In this document: piece by piece, positions 43,856 to 52,679 of the stretch
Layout of the letters: each line of letters opens with the position of its first letter
How positions within the stretch are numbered: the stretch's first letter is position 1
Source: Candidatus Mediterraneibacter surreyensis
Lineage (GTDB): Bacteria; Bacillota; Clostridia; Lachnospirales; Lachnospiraceae
DNA: 64,000 nt
Reading direction: 5' to 3'
Assembly: GCA_019118885.1 (NCBI GenBank)
Contig: DWYB01000036.1
Location: forward strand, 44,578-108,577
Made by a program: the position numbers and the translations under genes
Notes under the pieces: model-generated
Told to the model about the DNA's origin: nothing
The model's database searches: none
What the model saw: the letters and a program-made list of their open reading frames with translations, nothing else

Positions 43856-44953
43856 ATGATGCATTTCAGGAGAAAAGCCGCGGTATTGACAGCAGTGGGG
43901 GCGCTTGCCGTTATGACAGCCACAGGATGCAGCGGTTCGCTCAATACAGATGCTGTTGTTGCCACAGTGGGTGAAGAAGATATTACTCTGGGAGTCGCTA
44001 ACTTTTATGCAAGGATGACCCAGGGACAGTATGAGACTTATTATGCGGGAATGATGGGAACCACCGGTGAAACTATGTGGACCCAGGATGCCGGGAACGA
44101 CCAGACATACGAAGATTCCGTAAAGGACGGGCTGATGGAACGTCTGCAGAATATGTACCTTATATCCCAACACGCGGCTGACTATGACGTATCTCTGACA
44201 GATGACGAAGAAAAAGCAATTGCAGAGGCTGCCGAACAGTTTGACGCGGATAACACTGATACGGCGAAAGAAACGGTGTCCGGATACAAGAAGGACATTG
44301 AAAAGTATCTGGAGCTTGTCACGATTCAGTCAAAGATGGACGGCAAGATGCGCGAGGGCGTAGATGAGGAGGTCTCCGACGAAGAGGCAGCCCAGAAAGC
44401 AATGAAATATGTGTATTTTTCATATACAACCACAGATGATTCCGGCAATTCCACAGAACTTACGGATGAGGAGAAAGACGAACTGAAATCTGACGCACAG
44501 GAGCTTGCGGACAGAGTGGCGGCAGGCGAAGATATATCGACAGTCGCCGAAGAACTTGGACAGACGGCAAACGACCTCACATTTGATTCTGAGAGTACGA
44601 GTCCGAACGAGGACCTGATCGCAGCAGCTGACGCCCTTGAGTCCGAAGGAGATGTGACGGATCTCATTGAGACGGACGGAGGAATCTATGTAGGACAGCT
44701 TACAAGCCTTCTTGACCGGGATGCTACAGACCAGAAGAAAGAGTCCATCGTTGAGGAACGCAGGCAGGAACAGTATGATTCTCTCCTGGAAGAGTGGCGG
44801 AATGATACGGATATCGAAGTACATGAGAGAGTCTGGAATAAAGTTGATTTTGAAGATACAGGAGTGACTATTATCACTTCCGAGACGGATGAGACCGCGA
44901 CAGATGGGGGCGGCTCGTCAGATACATCGGAAGACAGCGGCGCTGCCGAGTAA
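43856..44953 (+). CDS. PrsA/SurA-like foldase lipoprotein
   Basis: Extracytoplasmic chaperone/peptidyl-prolyl isomerase-like protein, 365 aa. A lipoprotein signal peptide ends TATGC (Cys25). The N-terminal half is the SurA_N/PrsA-type helical chaperone region (TVGEEDITLGVANFYARM, EDSVKDGLMERLQNMYLISQHA), the segment from ~185 to ~290 follows a parvulin pattern (KYVYFSYTTTDD; DISTVAEELGQTANDL; GGIYVGQLTS), but typical active-site residues of parvulin are hard to place, so isomerase activity is doubtful. The C-terminus is an acidic, Ser/Gly-rich tail. GAGGAGG lies 6 bases before ATG. It follows mfd, as foldase genes often do in Firmicutes. Confidence 0.85.
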   Translation: MMHFRRKAAVLTAVGALAVMTATGCSGSLNTDAVVATVGEEDITLGVANFYARMTQGQYETYYAGMMGTTGETMWTQDAGNDQTYEDSVKDGLMERLQNMYLISQHAADYDVSLTDDEEKAIAEAAEQFDADNTDTAKETVSGYKKDIEKYLELVTIQSKMDGKMREGVDEEVSDEEAAQKAMKYVYFSYTTTDDSGNSTELTDEEKDELKSDAQELADRVAAGEDISTVAEELGQTANDLTFDSESTSPNEDLIAAADALESEGDVTDLIETDGGIYVGQLTSLLDRDATDQKKESIVEERRQEQYDSLLEEWRNDTDIEVHERVWNKVDFEDTGVTIITSETDETATDGGGSSDTSEDSGAAE

Positions 44954-44970
44954 GTAATTGAGAAAGAAGA

Positions 44971-45001
44971 AAAACAGTGGTCGGAAGGCCACTGTTTTTT
45001 T
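44971..45001 (+). terminator. Rho-independent terminator after the foldase gene
   Basis: Perfect 10-bp stem AAAACAGTGG / CCACTGTTTT with an 8-base loop, T-run to 45001. The mirror A-run gives it possible activity on the minus strand too. Confidence 0.9.
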
Positions 45002-45033
45002 GATAAGTACTTTATGTGTCTGAATATACAGAT

Positions 45034-45519
45034 TCAGATATATTCACATTTTTCAAAATAGTGCATCAGGATATCGGCGCAGTTCTCAACGCCAAGTTCC
45101 GATGTGTCAAGGATCATGTGATAGTCGTTCACATCTCCCCATGTCTTGCCTGTATGCTCATAATAGTAGGAAGCTCTCTCTTCATCAGTTGTCTCCACTT
45201 TTTCTTTTGCCTCATCATAGGTTAAACTTTCCTTATCCATGATCCTGCGGATACGGTCCTCCTTGTCGGCGCAAACAAAGATGTTGAGGACGTTCATCCT
45301 GTCTTTCAGGATGTCGGACGCGCAGCGGCCAAGGATGATACAGGGTTTTTCAGCCAGCTTGCGGATTGCCTCCGCTTCACTCTCATACATGTGGTCGTTG
45401 ATCTTCTGTTCGATATACGCCTTGTCATATACAGGAATGTCGAGCTGTTCGGAAAGTTCTTTTGCGATGATACTTGCACCGGTTCCGAAACGGCGGCTCA
45501 TGGTGATTACTAATTTCAT
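45034..45519 (-). CDS. Cytidylate kinase-like family protein
   Basis: 161-aa P-loop kinase-fold protein of the cytidylate-kinase-like (Cytidylate_kin2) group. The N-terminal strand and loop read VITMSRRFGTGASIIAKEL (P-loop GTGAS instead of GSGGS, lacking the GKT/S lysine form typical of true kinases), followed by PCIILGRCASDIL, IFVCADKEDRIRRIM and the lid region TTDEERASYYYEHTGKTWG. It is shorter than the ~200-aa relatives. Substrate is unknown; a true CMP kinase is unlikely. AGGAGGAG precedes the start. It lies 42 bases downstream of the flavodiiron gene on the same strand and may be co-transcribed. Confidence 0.82.
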   Translation of the reverse strand: MKLVITMSRRFGTGASIIAKELSEQLDIPVYDKAYIEQKINDHMYESEAEAIRKLAEKPCIILGRCASDILKDRMNVLNIFVCADKEDRIRRIMDKESLTYDEAKEKVETTDEERASYYYEHTGKTWGDVNDYHMILDTSELGVENCADILMHYFEKCEYI

Positions 45520-45561
45520 AAGAACTCCTCCTTTGTAGACTAAAAATTAGGATACCTGATA

Positions 45562-46764
45562 TTATAACACTTCTTCGGCAATTTGTCTGCCAAGAGATTT
45601 TAATTCTTCCATCTGCGCATCTTTTACGGAAGATTTGATCGTCACGTTCGCCACCATCAGCGTCATGTCTTTCATCCCGCTGATCTTTGTGCTGATCAGC
45701 TTTGTGCTCTGGGGAGCCCAGCTTCCGTTTCCGAGAACAGCTACAGTACGGTTCTTGAGCGCAAGAGCCTTCATATCCTCGAGATAGTTGTCCATCACCG
45801 GATAGATTCCGTTGTTGTATGTAGGAGCTGCAAGTACGATGTGGCTGTATTTGAAGCTGTCTGCAATCAGTTCGGAGACATGCGTTTTGGAAATGTTGTG
45901 CATACAGATTTTCTTCACGCCTTCCTCCGCAAGGATATTTGCCAGAATCTCAGCCATGTTCTCCGTATTGCCGTACATGGATGCGTATGCAATCATGACT
46001 CCTTTTTCTTCCGGTTCATATTTGCTCCATTTATCGTACTTGCCGATGATATAGTCGAGATCTGTACGCCAGATCGGACCATGGAGCGGGCAGAGCATCC
46101 TGATATCCAGTCCGGCTGCTTTCTTTAAAACAGTCTGTACCTGCATGCCGTATTTTCCAACGATGTTTGTGTAGTAACGGCGCGCCTCATCGAGCCAGTC
46201 TCTGTCGAAATCAACTTCATCGTTAAAAATATTTCCGTTCAGCGCTTTGAAAGTACCGAAAGCGTCTGCACAGAACAGGATTTTGTCGGTCTCGTCATAA
46301 GTCATCATGACTTCCGGCCAGTGAACCATCGGAGCCATCACAAAATGAAGCGTATGTTTTCCGGAGGAGAAAGTATCTCCTTCTTTGACAGTAATCTTCT
46401 TTCCATCCAGGTCAAAGTTAAAGAACTGATCGATCATTGGGAATGTCTTGGCGTTTCCGATGATCTGCATATCGGGATAGCGCAGGACAAGCTCGTCGAT
46501 CATGGCACAATGATCCGGTTCCATGTGGTTTACGATAAGATAGTCAAGTGATCTGCCGTTCAGGACAGCCTGGATGTTTTCCAGGAACTGGCGTCCGATG
46601 GCATAGTCAGCAGAATCAAAAAGCACAGTCTTCTCATCAAGGAGAAGATAAGAGTTGTATGAGACTCCGTCGGAGAGCGGGAAAATATTTTCAAACAGTT
46701 CGATACGGCGATCGTTTCCGCCCACCCAGTATAAATCTTCTGTAACTTTTCTGAAACAGTGCAT
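45562..46764 (-). CDS. A-type flavodiiron protein (FprA)
   Basis: Reduces O2 (or NO) to water/N2O in anaerobes, using a non-heme di-iron site and FMN. The 400-aa protein has a metallo-beta-lactamase-like domain with all six iron ligands: HMEPDH (H-x-E-x-DH), the His in MVHWPEVM, the Asp in FCADAFG and the His in LCPLHGPIW, followed by a flavodoxin domain with ASMYGNTENMAE (FMN phosphate loop). No rubredoxin extension, hence A type. Start 46764 has AAGGAGG 8 bases upstream; the open frame extends 10 codons further without a site. Its presence marks a strict anaerobe coping with oxygen. Confidence 0.95.
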   Translation of the reverse strand: MHCFRKVTEDLYWVGGNDRRIELFENIFPLSDGVSYNSYLLLDEKTVLFDSADYAIGRQFLENIQAVLNGRSLDYLIVNHMEPDHCAMIDELVLRYPDMQIIGNAKTFPMIDQFFNFDLDGKKITVKEGDTFSSGKHTLHFVMAPMVHWPEVMMTYDETDKILFCADAFGTFKALNGNIFNDEVDFDRDWLDEARRYYTNIVGKYGMQVQTVLKKAAGLDIRMLCPLHGPIWRTDLDYIIGKYDKWSKYEPEEKGVMIAYASMYGNTENMAEILANILAEEGVKKICMHNISKTHVSELIADSFKYSHIVLAAPTYNNGIYPVMDNYLEDMKALALKNRTVAVLGNGSWAPQSTKLISTKISGMKDMTLMVANVTIKSSVKDAQMEELKSLGRQIAEEVL

Positions 46765-46830
46765 GAGTAAGTCCTCCTTGTAAAATATGATCATAAGATT
46801 GTGAATGAATAAACAATTAACACCGACTAT

Positions 46831-46858
46831 ATTCTACCATAAAAGATAAAAATCGCAA
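46831..46858 (-). promoter_or_regulatory. Predicted promoter of the flavodiiron gene
   Basis: Minus strand TTGCGA (46858-46853), 16-bp spacer, TAGAAT (46836-46831), about 65 bases before the start codon. Confidence 0.5.
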
Positions 46859-46933
46859 TATGCGTATTTATTTTCATACAAATAACTGCTATTATTGATT
46901 GAAAAGGATTTCAGAAAGGAAAGGTGAGAAAGA

Positions 46934-47281
46934 ATGTTATTCGTATGTTATCCGAAATGCAGTACGTGCAGGAAGGCTCAGAAATGGCTGGATGAGAATG
47001 AAAAGAACTATGAGTTGAGAGATATCAAAACAGAGAATCCGACAGAGGATGAGCTCAAGGAATGGTGGAAGAAAAGCGGACTGCCGCTGAAGAAGTTTTT
47101 TAATACGAGCGGAAACCTGTACAAAGAGATGAAATTAAAGGATAAGCTGCCGGAAATGAGTGAAGCGGATCAGATCAGCCTCCTTGCAACGGACGGTATG
47201 CTGGTCAGGCGGCCGATCCTCGTCAGTGAAGATAAAGTGCTGGTAGGATTCAGGGAGAAAGAATGGGAGGAAAATCTGTAG
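46934..47281 (+). CDS. ArsC/Spx-family thioredoxin-fold protein
   Basis: 115-aa protein of the ArsC/Spx family (YffB-like). The N-terminal CSTC (residues 9-12, in YPKCSTCRKAQKWL) is the CxxC redox motif of Spx-type proteins, DIKTENPTEDELKEWW follows the conserved connecting helix, and RRPILVSEDKVLVGF is the family cis-Pro region. It could be a thiol-stress regulator, a reductase, or an Spx-like RNA-polymerase-binding protein; the RPI and length fit all. GAAAGG is upstream of the ATG and an extended -10 TATTAT (46890-46895) lies 39 bases upstream. Confidence 0.9.
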   Translation: MLFVCYPKCSTCRKAQKWLDENEKNYELRDIKTENPTEDELKEWWKKSGLPLKKFFNTSGNLYKEMKLKDKLPEMSEADQISLLATDGMLVRRPILVSEDKVLVGFREKEWEENL

Positions 47282-47313
47282 ATCTTCAGAAAATTCTATT
47301 TTTTCACGACTTA

Positions 47314-47342
47314 TTGACACGCAGGAGTGCAGAGGGTAAAAT
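47314..47342 (+). promoter_or_regulatory. Predicted promoter of the BMP-ABC operon
   Basis: TTGACA (47314-47319), 17-bp spacer, TAAAAT (47337-47342). A 120-base leader follows with a perfect GTTCCGG / CCGGAAC hairpin (47415-47439) just before the ribosome site. Confidence 0.75.
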
Positions 47343-47462
47343 AAAGTAGTAGCTGTCCGAATACAAAGAAGTTTTCTGAGGTGAGGATGGCGTTTTTATT
47401 AACAGACGAGGTTTGTTCCGGGAAAAAGCCGACCGGAACGACAGCAGAAAAGGAGGAAAAGT

Positions 47463-48635
47463 ATGAAAAAGAAGATCATCAGCGTATTATTGTGTGCGGC
47501 TATGGCAGTCACTCTGATCGCAGGGTGCGGAGCTCCGGCAGCAGAAACCGGCGGAAATGAAGGGGGAGAGTCTTCCTCTGCAGCATCAGAGGGGATTCCG
47601 AAAGATGAGATCAAAGTAGGATTTGTACACGTATCGGACCCGAGTGATATGGGTTACACATACAATCAGGACCTTGGTACTCAGGAAATGCAGAAAGCGC
47701 TCGGTTTAAGCGATGACCAGATCGTAAACAAATATAATGTACCGGAGGGCGCCGAGTGTGACACCGCACTGAGAGAACTTGTGGATGCAGGATGTAACAT
47801 TATCTTTGCGACAAGTTTCGGATTTGAGGATTATGTTAAAGAGGTTGCATCTGAGTATCCGGATATTCAGTTCTGTCATGCGACAGGATACCAGGCGGCT
47901 GATTCCGGGCTGGACAACTTCCACAACTATTTCGCATCGATTTATGAAGGACGTTATCTGGCAGGTATCGCGGCAGGAATGAAGACAGAGTCAAATAAAC
48001 TCGGTTATGTGGCTGCATTCCCGTTTGCAGAGGTTATCAGCGGATACACGGCATTTTATCTCGGAGCAAAGAGTGTAAACCCGGATGTGACAATGGACAT
48101 TATGTACACCAATTCCTGGAATGATCCGACGGTTGAGTCTCAGGTGGCACAGGCGTTGATCGACCGCGGATGCGATGTGATCTCGCAGCATTCCGACTCA
48201 ACAGCTCCTGCGACGACAGCAGAGGATAACGGCGTATGGCAGGTTGGATACAACAATGATATGATCGAGGCTGCCCCGCATGCATCCCTGATCTCCCCGC
48301 GTATCGACTGGGGAATCTATGTGACAGAAGCTGTTCAGGATGTGATCGATGGAAAAGAGATTCCGGTTGACTGGTGCAGAGGCCTTGAGGACGGCGCAGT
48401 TTATCTGTCACCGCTGAATACTGATATCGCAGCTGAGGGAACTCAGGAAGCCATCGATGAGGCAAAAGAGAAACTCATCTCCGGTGAGATCCATGTATTC
48501 GACGGACCGCTCAAAGGCGTAAGCCCGGACGGTGAAGAGTATGAAGTTCCGGAAGGTGAATATTATCATGAGCAGGAAGAGTCTTCCGCACCATCCTGGC
48601 TGTATATCATCGACGGCTGCAATGTTGTCGAATAA
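47463..48635 (+). CDS. BMP family ABC transporter substrate-binding lipoprotein
   Basis: Binds a purine nucleoside (or related ligand) for import. 390 aa with a lipoprotein signal peptide ending IAGC (Cys22), a Ser/Gly/Glu linker, and a BMP domain: VGFVHVSDPSDMGYTYNQDLG, ELVDAGCNIIFATSFGFEDY, KLGYVAAFPFAEVISGYTAF, RGCDVISQHSDS and PRIDWGIYV. The BMP family ranges from PnrA-type nucleoside lipoproteins to autoinducer/thiamin binders. AAGGAGG precedes ATG. ATPase and two permeases follow, with a terminator between this gene and them, so the binding protein is probably made in excess. Confidence 0.93.
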   Translation: MKKKIISVLLCAAMAVTLIAGCGAPAAETGGNEGGESSSAASEGIPKDEIKVGFVHVSDPSDMGYTYNQDLGTQEMQKALGLSDDQIVNKYNVPEGAECDTALRELVDAGCNIIFATSFGFEDYVKEVASEYPDIQFCHATGYQAADSGLDNFHNYFASIYEGRYLAGIAAGMKTESNKLGYVAAFPFAEVISGYTAFYLGAKSVNPDVTMDIMYTNSWNDPTVESQVAQALIDRGCDVISQHSDSTAPATTAEDNGVWQVGYNNDMIEAAPHASLISPRIDWGIYVTEAVQDVIDGKEIPVDWCRGLEDGAVYLSPLNTDIAAEGTQEAIDEAKEKLISGEIHVFDGPLKGVSPDGEEYEVPEGEYYHEQEESSAPSWLYIIDGCNVVE

Positions 48636-48667
48636 TTCCAGCAGTTTTATATATGTTACAAATACAG

Positions 48668-48692
48668 AGCCGTCTTCGGACGGCTTTGTTTG
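48668..48692 (+). terminator. Terminator with UUCG loop between binding protein and transporter genes
   Basis: AGCCGTC / GACGGCT 7-bp stem closed by the stable TTCG tetraloop, followed by TTGTTTG. Probably partial readthrough allows the downstream transporter genes to be expressed at a lower level. Confidence 0.7.
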
Positions 48693-48805
48693 TATGACAG
48701 TTCTTTTTTGGCGGAATATAAACTGTATCCGAGATTTTCGGCCAGGTCCGGAAGAGCTGTGACAATTACATGAAAAAGAGAAAGAAAGAGAAGGAAGGTG
48801 AGATT

Positions 48806-50389
48806 TTGGGAGGAACATCAGAGTATGCGGTAAAGATGCATCATGTGACAAAGACTTTCGGAAAGGTCGTTGCAAATAAAGATGTCAATCTCGAACTGAA
48901 GACCGGCGAGATCCTTGCACTCTTGGGGGAAAACGGAAGCGGAAAGACAACTCTTATGAACATGTTGTCAGGCATTTATTTTCCGGATCACGGCGAGATT
49001 ATTGTGAAAGGGCAGGAAGTTACGATTCGTTCACCGAAAGACGCGTTCGCTCTCGGAATCGGCATGATCCATCAGCATTTCAAGCTGGTAGACGTGCTGA
49101 CTGCGGCGGAGAATATTGTACTGGGACTTGACGGAAAAGCGACGGTAAATCGGAAAGAGATCAACAGGAAAGTGTCTGAGCTTGCGAAACGCTACGGATT
49201 TGAAATGGATCCGGCAAAGAAAGTATATAACATGTCAGTCTCAGAAAAGCAGACTGTAGAGATTCTGAAAGTCCTGTATAAAGGTGCGGACATCCTGATT
49301 CTGGATGAGCCGACCGCGGTGTTGACTCCGCAGGAGACGGACAAACTGTTCGCTGTTCTCCGCAACATGAAAAAAGACGGCAAATCCATTATCATTATCA
49401 CACATAAACTCAATGAAGTTCTTGCTATCTCCGACAGGGTAGCGATTCTTCGAAAAGGGGAATACATCGGAGTGGTCAATACTGCAGAGACAGATCAGGC
49501 GCAGCTTACTGAGATGATGGTGGGGCGTCCGATCAGCCTGGAGATCGAGAGACCTAAGGTGGAGCGCGGTGAGAAGCGACTGCAGGTTATCGATCTGACC
49601 TGTCTGAACGGCGATGGAGTAAAAGCTCTGGATAATGTATCCTTTGATGCTTATGGAGGCGAGATCCTCGGGGTTGCCGGTATCGCGGGAAGCGGCCAGA
49701 AGGAATTGTGCGAGATTATCGCGGGGCTGTATCCGTCTATAGGGGGCTCGGTTCTGTATCTGGGAGAACACAACGGGATCCCTGTGCAGGAGCGTATCCT
49801 TGGCCTGAAGCCGGACGAGATCGTCAAAAAAGGAATCTCCATGGCGTTTGTTCCGGAGGATCGTCTGGGAATGGGGCTTGTTGCCGGAATGGATATGACA
49901 GACAATGTAATGCTCAGGAGCTATAAATCGAAAAAAGGAATTTTTGTAGACAGAAAGACGCCCAAGGAACTCGCGGAGAAACTGATCGATGAACTCGAGA
50001 TCGTGACTCCGGGTGTGGATACACCTGTAGGAAGGCTTTCCGGAGGTAATGTACAGAAAGTACTTCTGGGGCGTGAGATCGCCTGTCAGCCTTCCGTGCT
50101 GATTGTTGCCTATCCGGTCCGGGGACTGGATATCAATTCTTCCTACCGGATCTATGATCTGCTCAATGAACAGAAGAAAAAAGGCGTTGCTGTCATCTTT
50201 ATCGGCGAGGATCTCGACGTGCTGATGCAGCTCTCTGACCGGATCATGGTTATGTGCGGAGGTAAAGTGAGCGGGATCGTGGATCCGCATAAAGTTACAA
50301 AAGAAGATATTGGTCTTATGATGATCCATACGGATAATCCGTTCGCAGGGGATAAGACGAAAGACGAGAAAGGGGAGGTGACGGCATGA
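48806..50389 (+). CDS. Nucleoside-type ABC transporter, dual ATP-binding protein
   Basis: Energy unit of the BMP importer, 527 aa with two ABC domains. Domain 1: Walker A GENGSGKTT (~residue 38), signature-like MSVSEKQTVEILKVL and Walker B LILDEPTAVL. Domain 2: the Walker A is altered to AGSGQKE, the usual degenerate form in this CUT2/nucleoside group, with signature LSGGNVQKVLLGREI and VAYPVRGLD. TTG 48806 follows AAGGTGA and gives the family N-terminus GTSEYAVKMHHVTKTF; an upstream ATG at 48770 would add a basic 12-residue tail with no ribosome site. Overlaps the first permease by 4 bases. Confidence 0.93.
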   Translation: MGGTSEYAVKMHHVTKTFGKVVANKDVNLELKTGEILALLGENGSGKTTLMNMLSGIYFPDHGEIIVKGQEVTIRSPKDAFALGIGMIHQHFKLVDVLTAAENIVLGLDGKATVNRKEINRKVSELAKRYGFEMDPAKKVYNMSVSEKQTVEILKVLYKGADILILDEPTAVLTPQETDKLFAVLRNMKKDGKSIIIITHKLNEVLAISDRVAILRKGEYIGVVNTAETDQAQLTEMMVGRPISLEIERPKVERGEKRLQVIDLTCLNGDGVKALDNVSFDAYGGEILGVAGIAGSGQKELCEIIAGLYPSIGGSVLYLGEHNGIPVQERILGLKPDEIVKKGISMAFVPEDRLGMGLVAGMDMTDNVMLRSYKSKKGIFVDRKTPKELAEKLIDELEIVTPGVDTPVGRLSGGNVQKVLLGREIACQPSVLIVAYPVRGLDINSSYRIYDLLNEQKKKGVAVIFIGEDLDVLMQLSDRIMVMCGGKVSGIVDPHKVTKEDIGLMMIHTDNPFAGDKTKDEKGEVTA

Positions 50390-51483
50390 GCTCACACAGT
50401 ACGCAGGCAAAAGAGCCTCTGTTAAGAATGGTAAAAAGAGATACGATGCCGCAGAAGAAAGCGTGGGGGATTCGTGCCATAGCGTTTATCCTCTCTCTTG
50501 TGACCGGCGGAATCGTGATCCTTATGCTGGGGCATAATCCGTTTTTTGTTTATATTTCTATGGTGAAAGGAGCCTGGGGATCGAGCACTGTCATTCATGA
50601 GACGATCAAGATCGCAGTGCCTCTGCTGATCACCGCAATCGGTATCTCCTTTGCATTTAAGATGAAATTCTGGAATATCGGCGGCGAGGGTCAGATCCTT
50701 GTAGGGGCGGTAGCAGCCGGCGCTTTCGGACTTTTTACAGCTCACATTTTTCCGAAGCTTCCGCTGGTGCTGCTCATGATGCTTGCATCTATCGTGGCAG
50801 GCGGAATCTACGGCCTTCTTCCGGCGGTCTGCAAAGCAAAATGGGGTACAAACGAGACATTGTTTACACTGATGCTCAATTACATCGCTCTGGCGTTTAT
50901 CAAATATCTCATGAACGGCCCGTGGAAAGCAAAGGGCAGCAGTTATCCGAAGATCGATATGCTCGTACCGGGAGCGCGTCTGACAAAAGTGCTTGGCGTG
51001 CACTGGGGATGGATACTTGCCCTGGTCCTTGTAGTGCTGGCTTATATATACTTCAATAAGACAAAACAGGGGTACGAGATCGCGGTTGTCGGTGAGAGCA
51101 ATAATACAGCCAGATATGCCGGAATCAATGTGGGACGAGTTTTCAGACGGACAATGTTCCTTTCCGGCGCACTCTGCGGTCTTGTGGGAATGCTCCAGTT
51201 TGCGGGAGCTGACTACACGATTACGGAAGGTACTGCCGGCGGAGTCGGATTTACTGCGATCACGGTGGCGTGGCTGGCGAAGATGAACCCATTCGGGATG
51301 CTGGTTGTGTCTGTGTTCATTGCGATGCTGGAGCGCGGAGCCAATGCGATCCAGACACAGTTCAAGATTCCGGCGTCGGCATCGGATCTCCTGATCGGTA
51401 TTATACTGTTCTTTATGCTTGGCTGTGAATTCTTTATCACATACAAGCTCATCAGAAGAGGAAAGGAGGAACATCATGCTTAA
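50386..51483 (+). CDS. ABC transporter permease (BMP/nucleoside type), subunit 1
   Basis: One of two membrane subunits of the importer, 365 aa with about eight to ten membrane helices (first at residues ~28-48, FILSLVTGGIVILML). Family marks are FWNIGGEGQILVGAVAAGAFG, the ATPase-contact region and the C-terminal FKIPASASDLLIGIILFFML. Similar to the YufP/NupP type. Start ATG overlaps the ATPase stop (ATGA) and follows GGGGAGG; the end overlaps the second permease by 8 bases, so all four are translationally coupled. Confidence 0.93.
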   Translation: MSSHSTQAKEPLLRMVKRDTMPQKKAWGIRAIAFILSLVTGGIVILMLGHNPFFVYISMVKGAWGSSTVIHETIKIAVPLLITAIGISFAFKMKFWNIGGEGQILVGAVAAGAFGLFTAHIFPKLPLVLLMMLASIVAGGIYGLLPAVCKAKWGTNETLFTLMLNYIALAFIKYLMNGPWKAKGSSYPKIDMLVPGARLTKVLGVHWGWILALVLVVLAYIYFNKTKQGYEIAVVGESNNTARYAGINVGRVFRRTMFLSGALCGLVGMLQFAGADYTITEGTAGGVGFTAITVAWLAKMNPFGMLVVSVFIAMLERGANAIQTQFKIPASASDLLIGIILFFMLGCEFFITYKLIRRGKEEHHA

Positions 51484-52468
51484 TACATTGAATGGATTGT
51501 TTATCGCGGCAGTTCTGGCCGGAACACCCCTTTTGCTCGGAGCGTTGGGAGAGATACTGACAGAGAAGTCAGGCAACCTGAACCTTGGTGTGGAAGGTAT
51601 GATGTTCATGGGGGCCATCACCGGCCTTGCAGGTTCTTATTATTACGAGCAGGCAGTGATCGCGGGAGGCGGAAGTCCCAGCGGAATTCTCTCGGCGGCA
51701 ATTGCCCTTGTGACTGCCTTTATCGCAGGAGCAGGAGGAGCCTTGATCTACAGTTTCCTTACGATCACCCTGCGCGCAAACCAGAATGTAACCGGACTTA
51801 CACTGACCATCTTCGGTACCGGCTTCGGTAATTTCTTCGGTGAGTACATCGGACAGCAGGCAGGAGGATATGTGGCGGTCACGGATGTGACGAAAAAGGC
51901 GTTTTCCGGATTGAACATTCCGGTGCTTTCGGATATTCCGGTGCTCGGCCCACTGCTCTTCCGGTACAATTGGCTTGTTTATTTTGCAATTATCGTGGCG
52001 ATCATTATGGCGTGGTTTTTCAGCAAATCCCGTGTAGGACTGAATCTGCGGGCGGTAGGAGAAGATCCGGCGACAGCCGATGCTGCCGGAATCAATATTA
52101 CGCTCTATAAATATCTTGCCACTGTGATCGGAGGAGGTATCTGCGGGATCGGCGGCATGTATATGAGTATGGTGACAACATCCGGCGTGTGGGTGCATGA
52201 CTGTGTCAGCGGCTATGGATGGCTGGCGGTTGCCCTTGTTATCTTTGCAACGTGGAGCCCGGCGCGCGGTATGATCGTAGCGCTCATCTTCGGAGGGCTT
52301 ACGATCATGCGTATGTATGTCAATATTCCCGGACTTCCGGCTCAGATTTATGACATGGTTCCGTATGTGGCGACGATCATCGTGCTCGTTGTGACAAGTA
52401 TGCGCCAGAGCAAAGAACATGCCCAGCCGAAGAGCTGCGGACTCAATTACTTCCGCGAGGAGCGATAA
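51476..52468 (+). CDS. ABC transporter permease (BMP/nucleoside type), subunit 2
   Basis: Second membrane subunit, 330 aa, about eight to nine helices. N-terminus LNGLFIAAVLAGTPLLLGALGEILTEKSGNLNLGVEGMMFMGA is the strongly conserved opening of this family; LRAVGEDPATADAAGINI is the cytoplasmic loop that contacts the ATPase. YufQ/NupQ type. ATG 51476 lies inside the end of the first permease gene and follows AAAGGAGG; a longer frame starting earlier has no such site. It ends the operon. Confidence 0.93.
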   Translation: MLNTLNGLFIAAVLAGTPLLLGALGEILTEKSGNLNLGVEGMMFMGAITGLAGSYYYEQAVIAGGGSPSGILSAAIALVTAFIAGAGGALIYSFLTITLRANQNVTGLTLTIFGTGFGNFFGEYIGQQAGGYVAVTDVTKKAFSGLNIPVLSDIPVLGPLLFRYNWLVYFAIIVAIIMAWFFSKSRVGLNLRAVGEDPATADAAGINITLYKYLATVIGGGICGIGGMYMSMVTTSGVWVHDCVSGYGWLAVALVIFATWSPARGMIVALIFGGLTIMRMYVNIPGLPAQIYDMVPYVATIIVLVVTSMRQSKEHAQPKSCGLNYFREER

Positions 52469-52627
52469 ATTTGTGTTTGTCGTAGAGACATTCTATGATA
52501 AATCGTCCGAAAATCAATCGGATACAGTGGATTGACTCGCGTATCCGGGACAAGTGGGGAGGAGAGACTTCCGACTCCGGTTACGGAACATAAGACAAAG
52601 TAACAAACCTGTGATACAGCTAAAAAC

Positions 52628-52679
52628 AATCAGGAAAATGAAGAACTCGTTTCACTCAGACAACTTCATTTTCCTGATT
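52628..52679 (-). terminator. Perfect 16-bp hairpin with minus-strand T-run
   Basis: AATCAGGAAAATGAAG (52628-52643) pairs perfectly with CTTCATTTTCCTGATT (52664-52679), loop 20 bases. On the minus strand it is followed by GTTTTTA. This implies a minus-strand transcript in the gene-poor stretch. Confidence 0.65.

Noticed and set aside
47387-47560. Small open frame overlapping the BMP gene start
   Set aside because: Its GAGGTGAGG touches the ATG directly, too close for initiation; no recognisable product.
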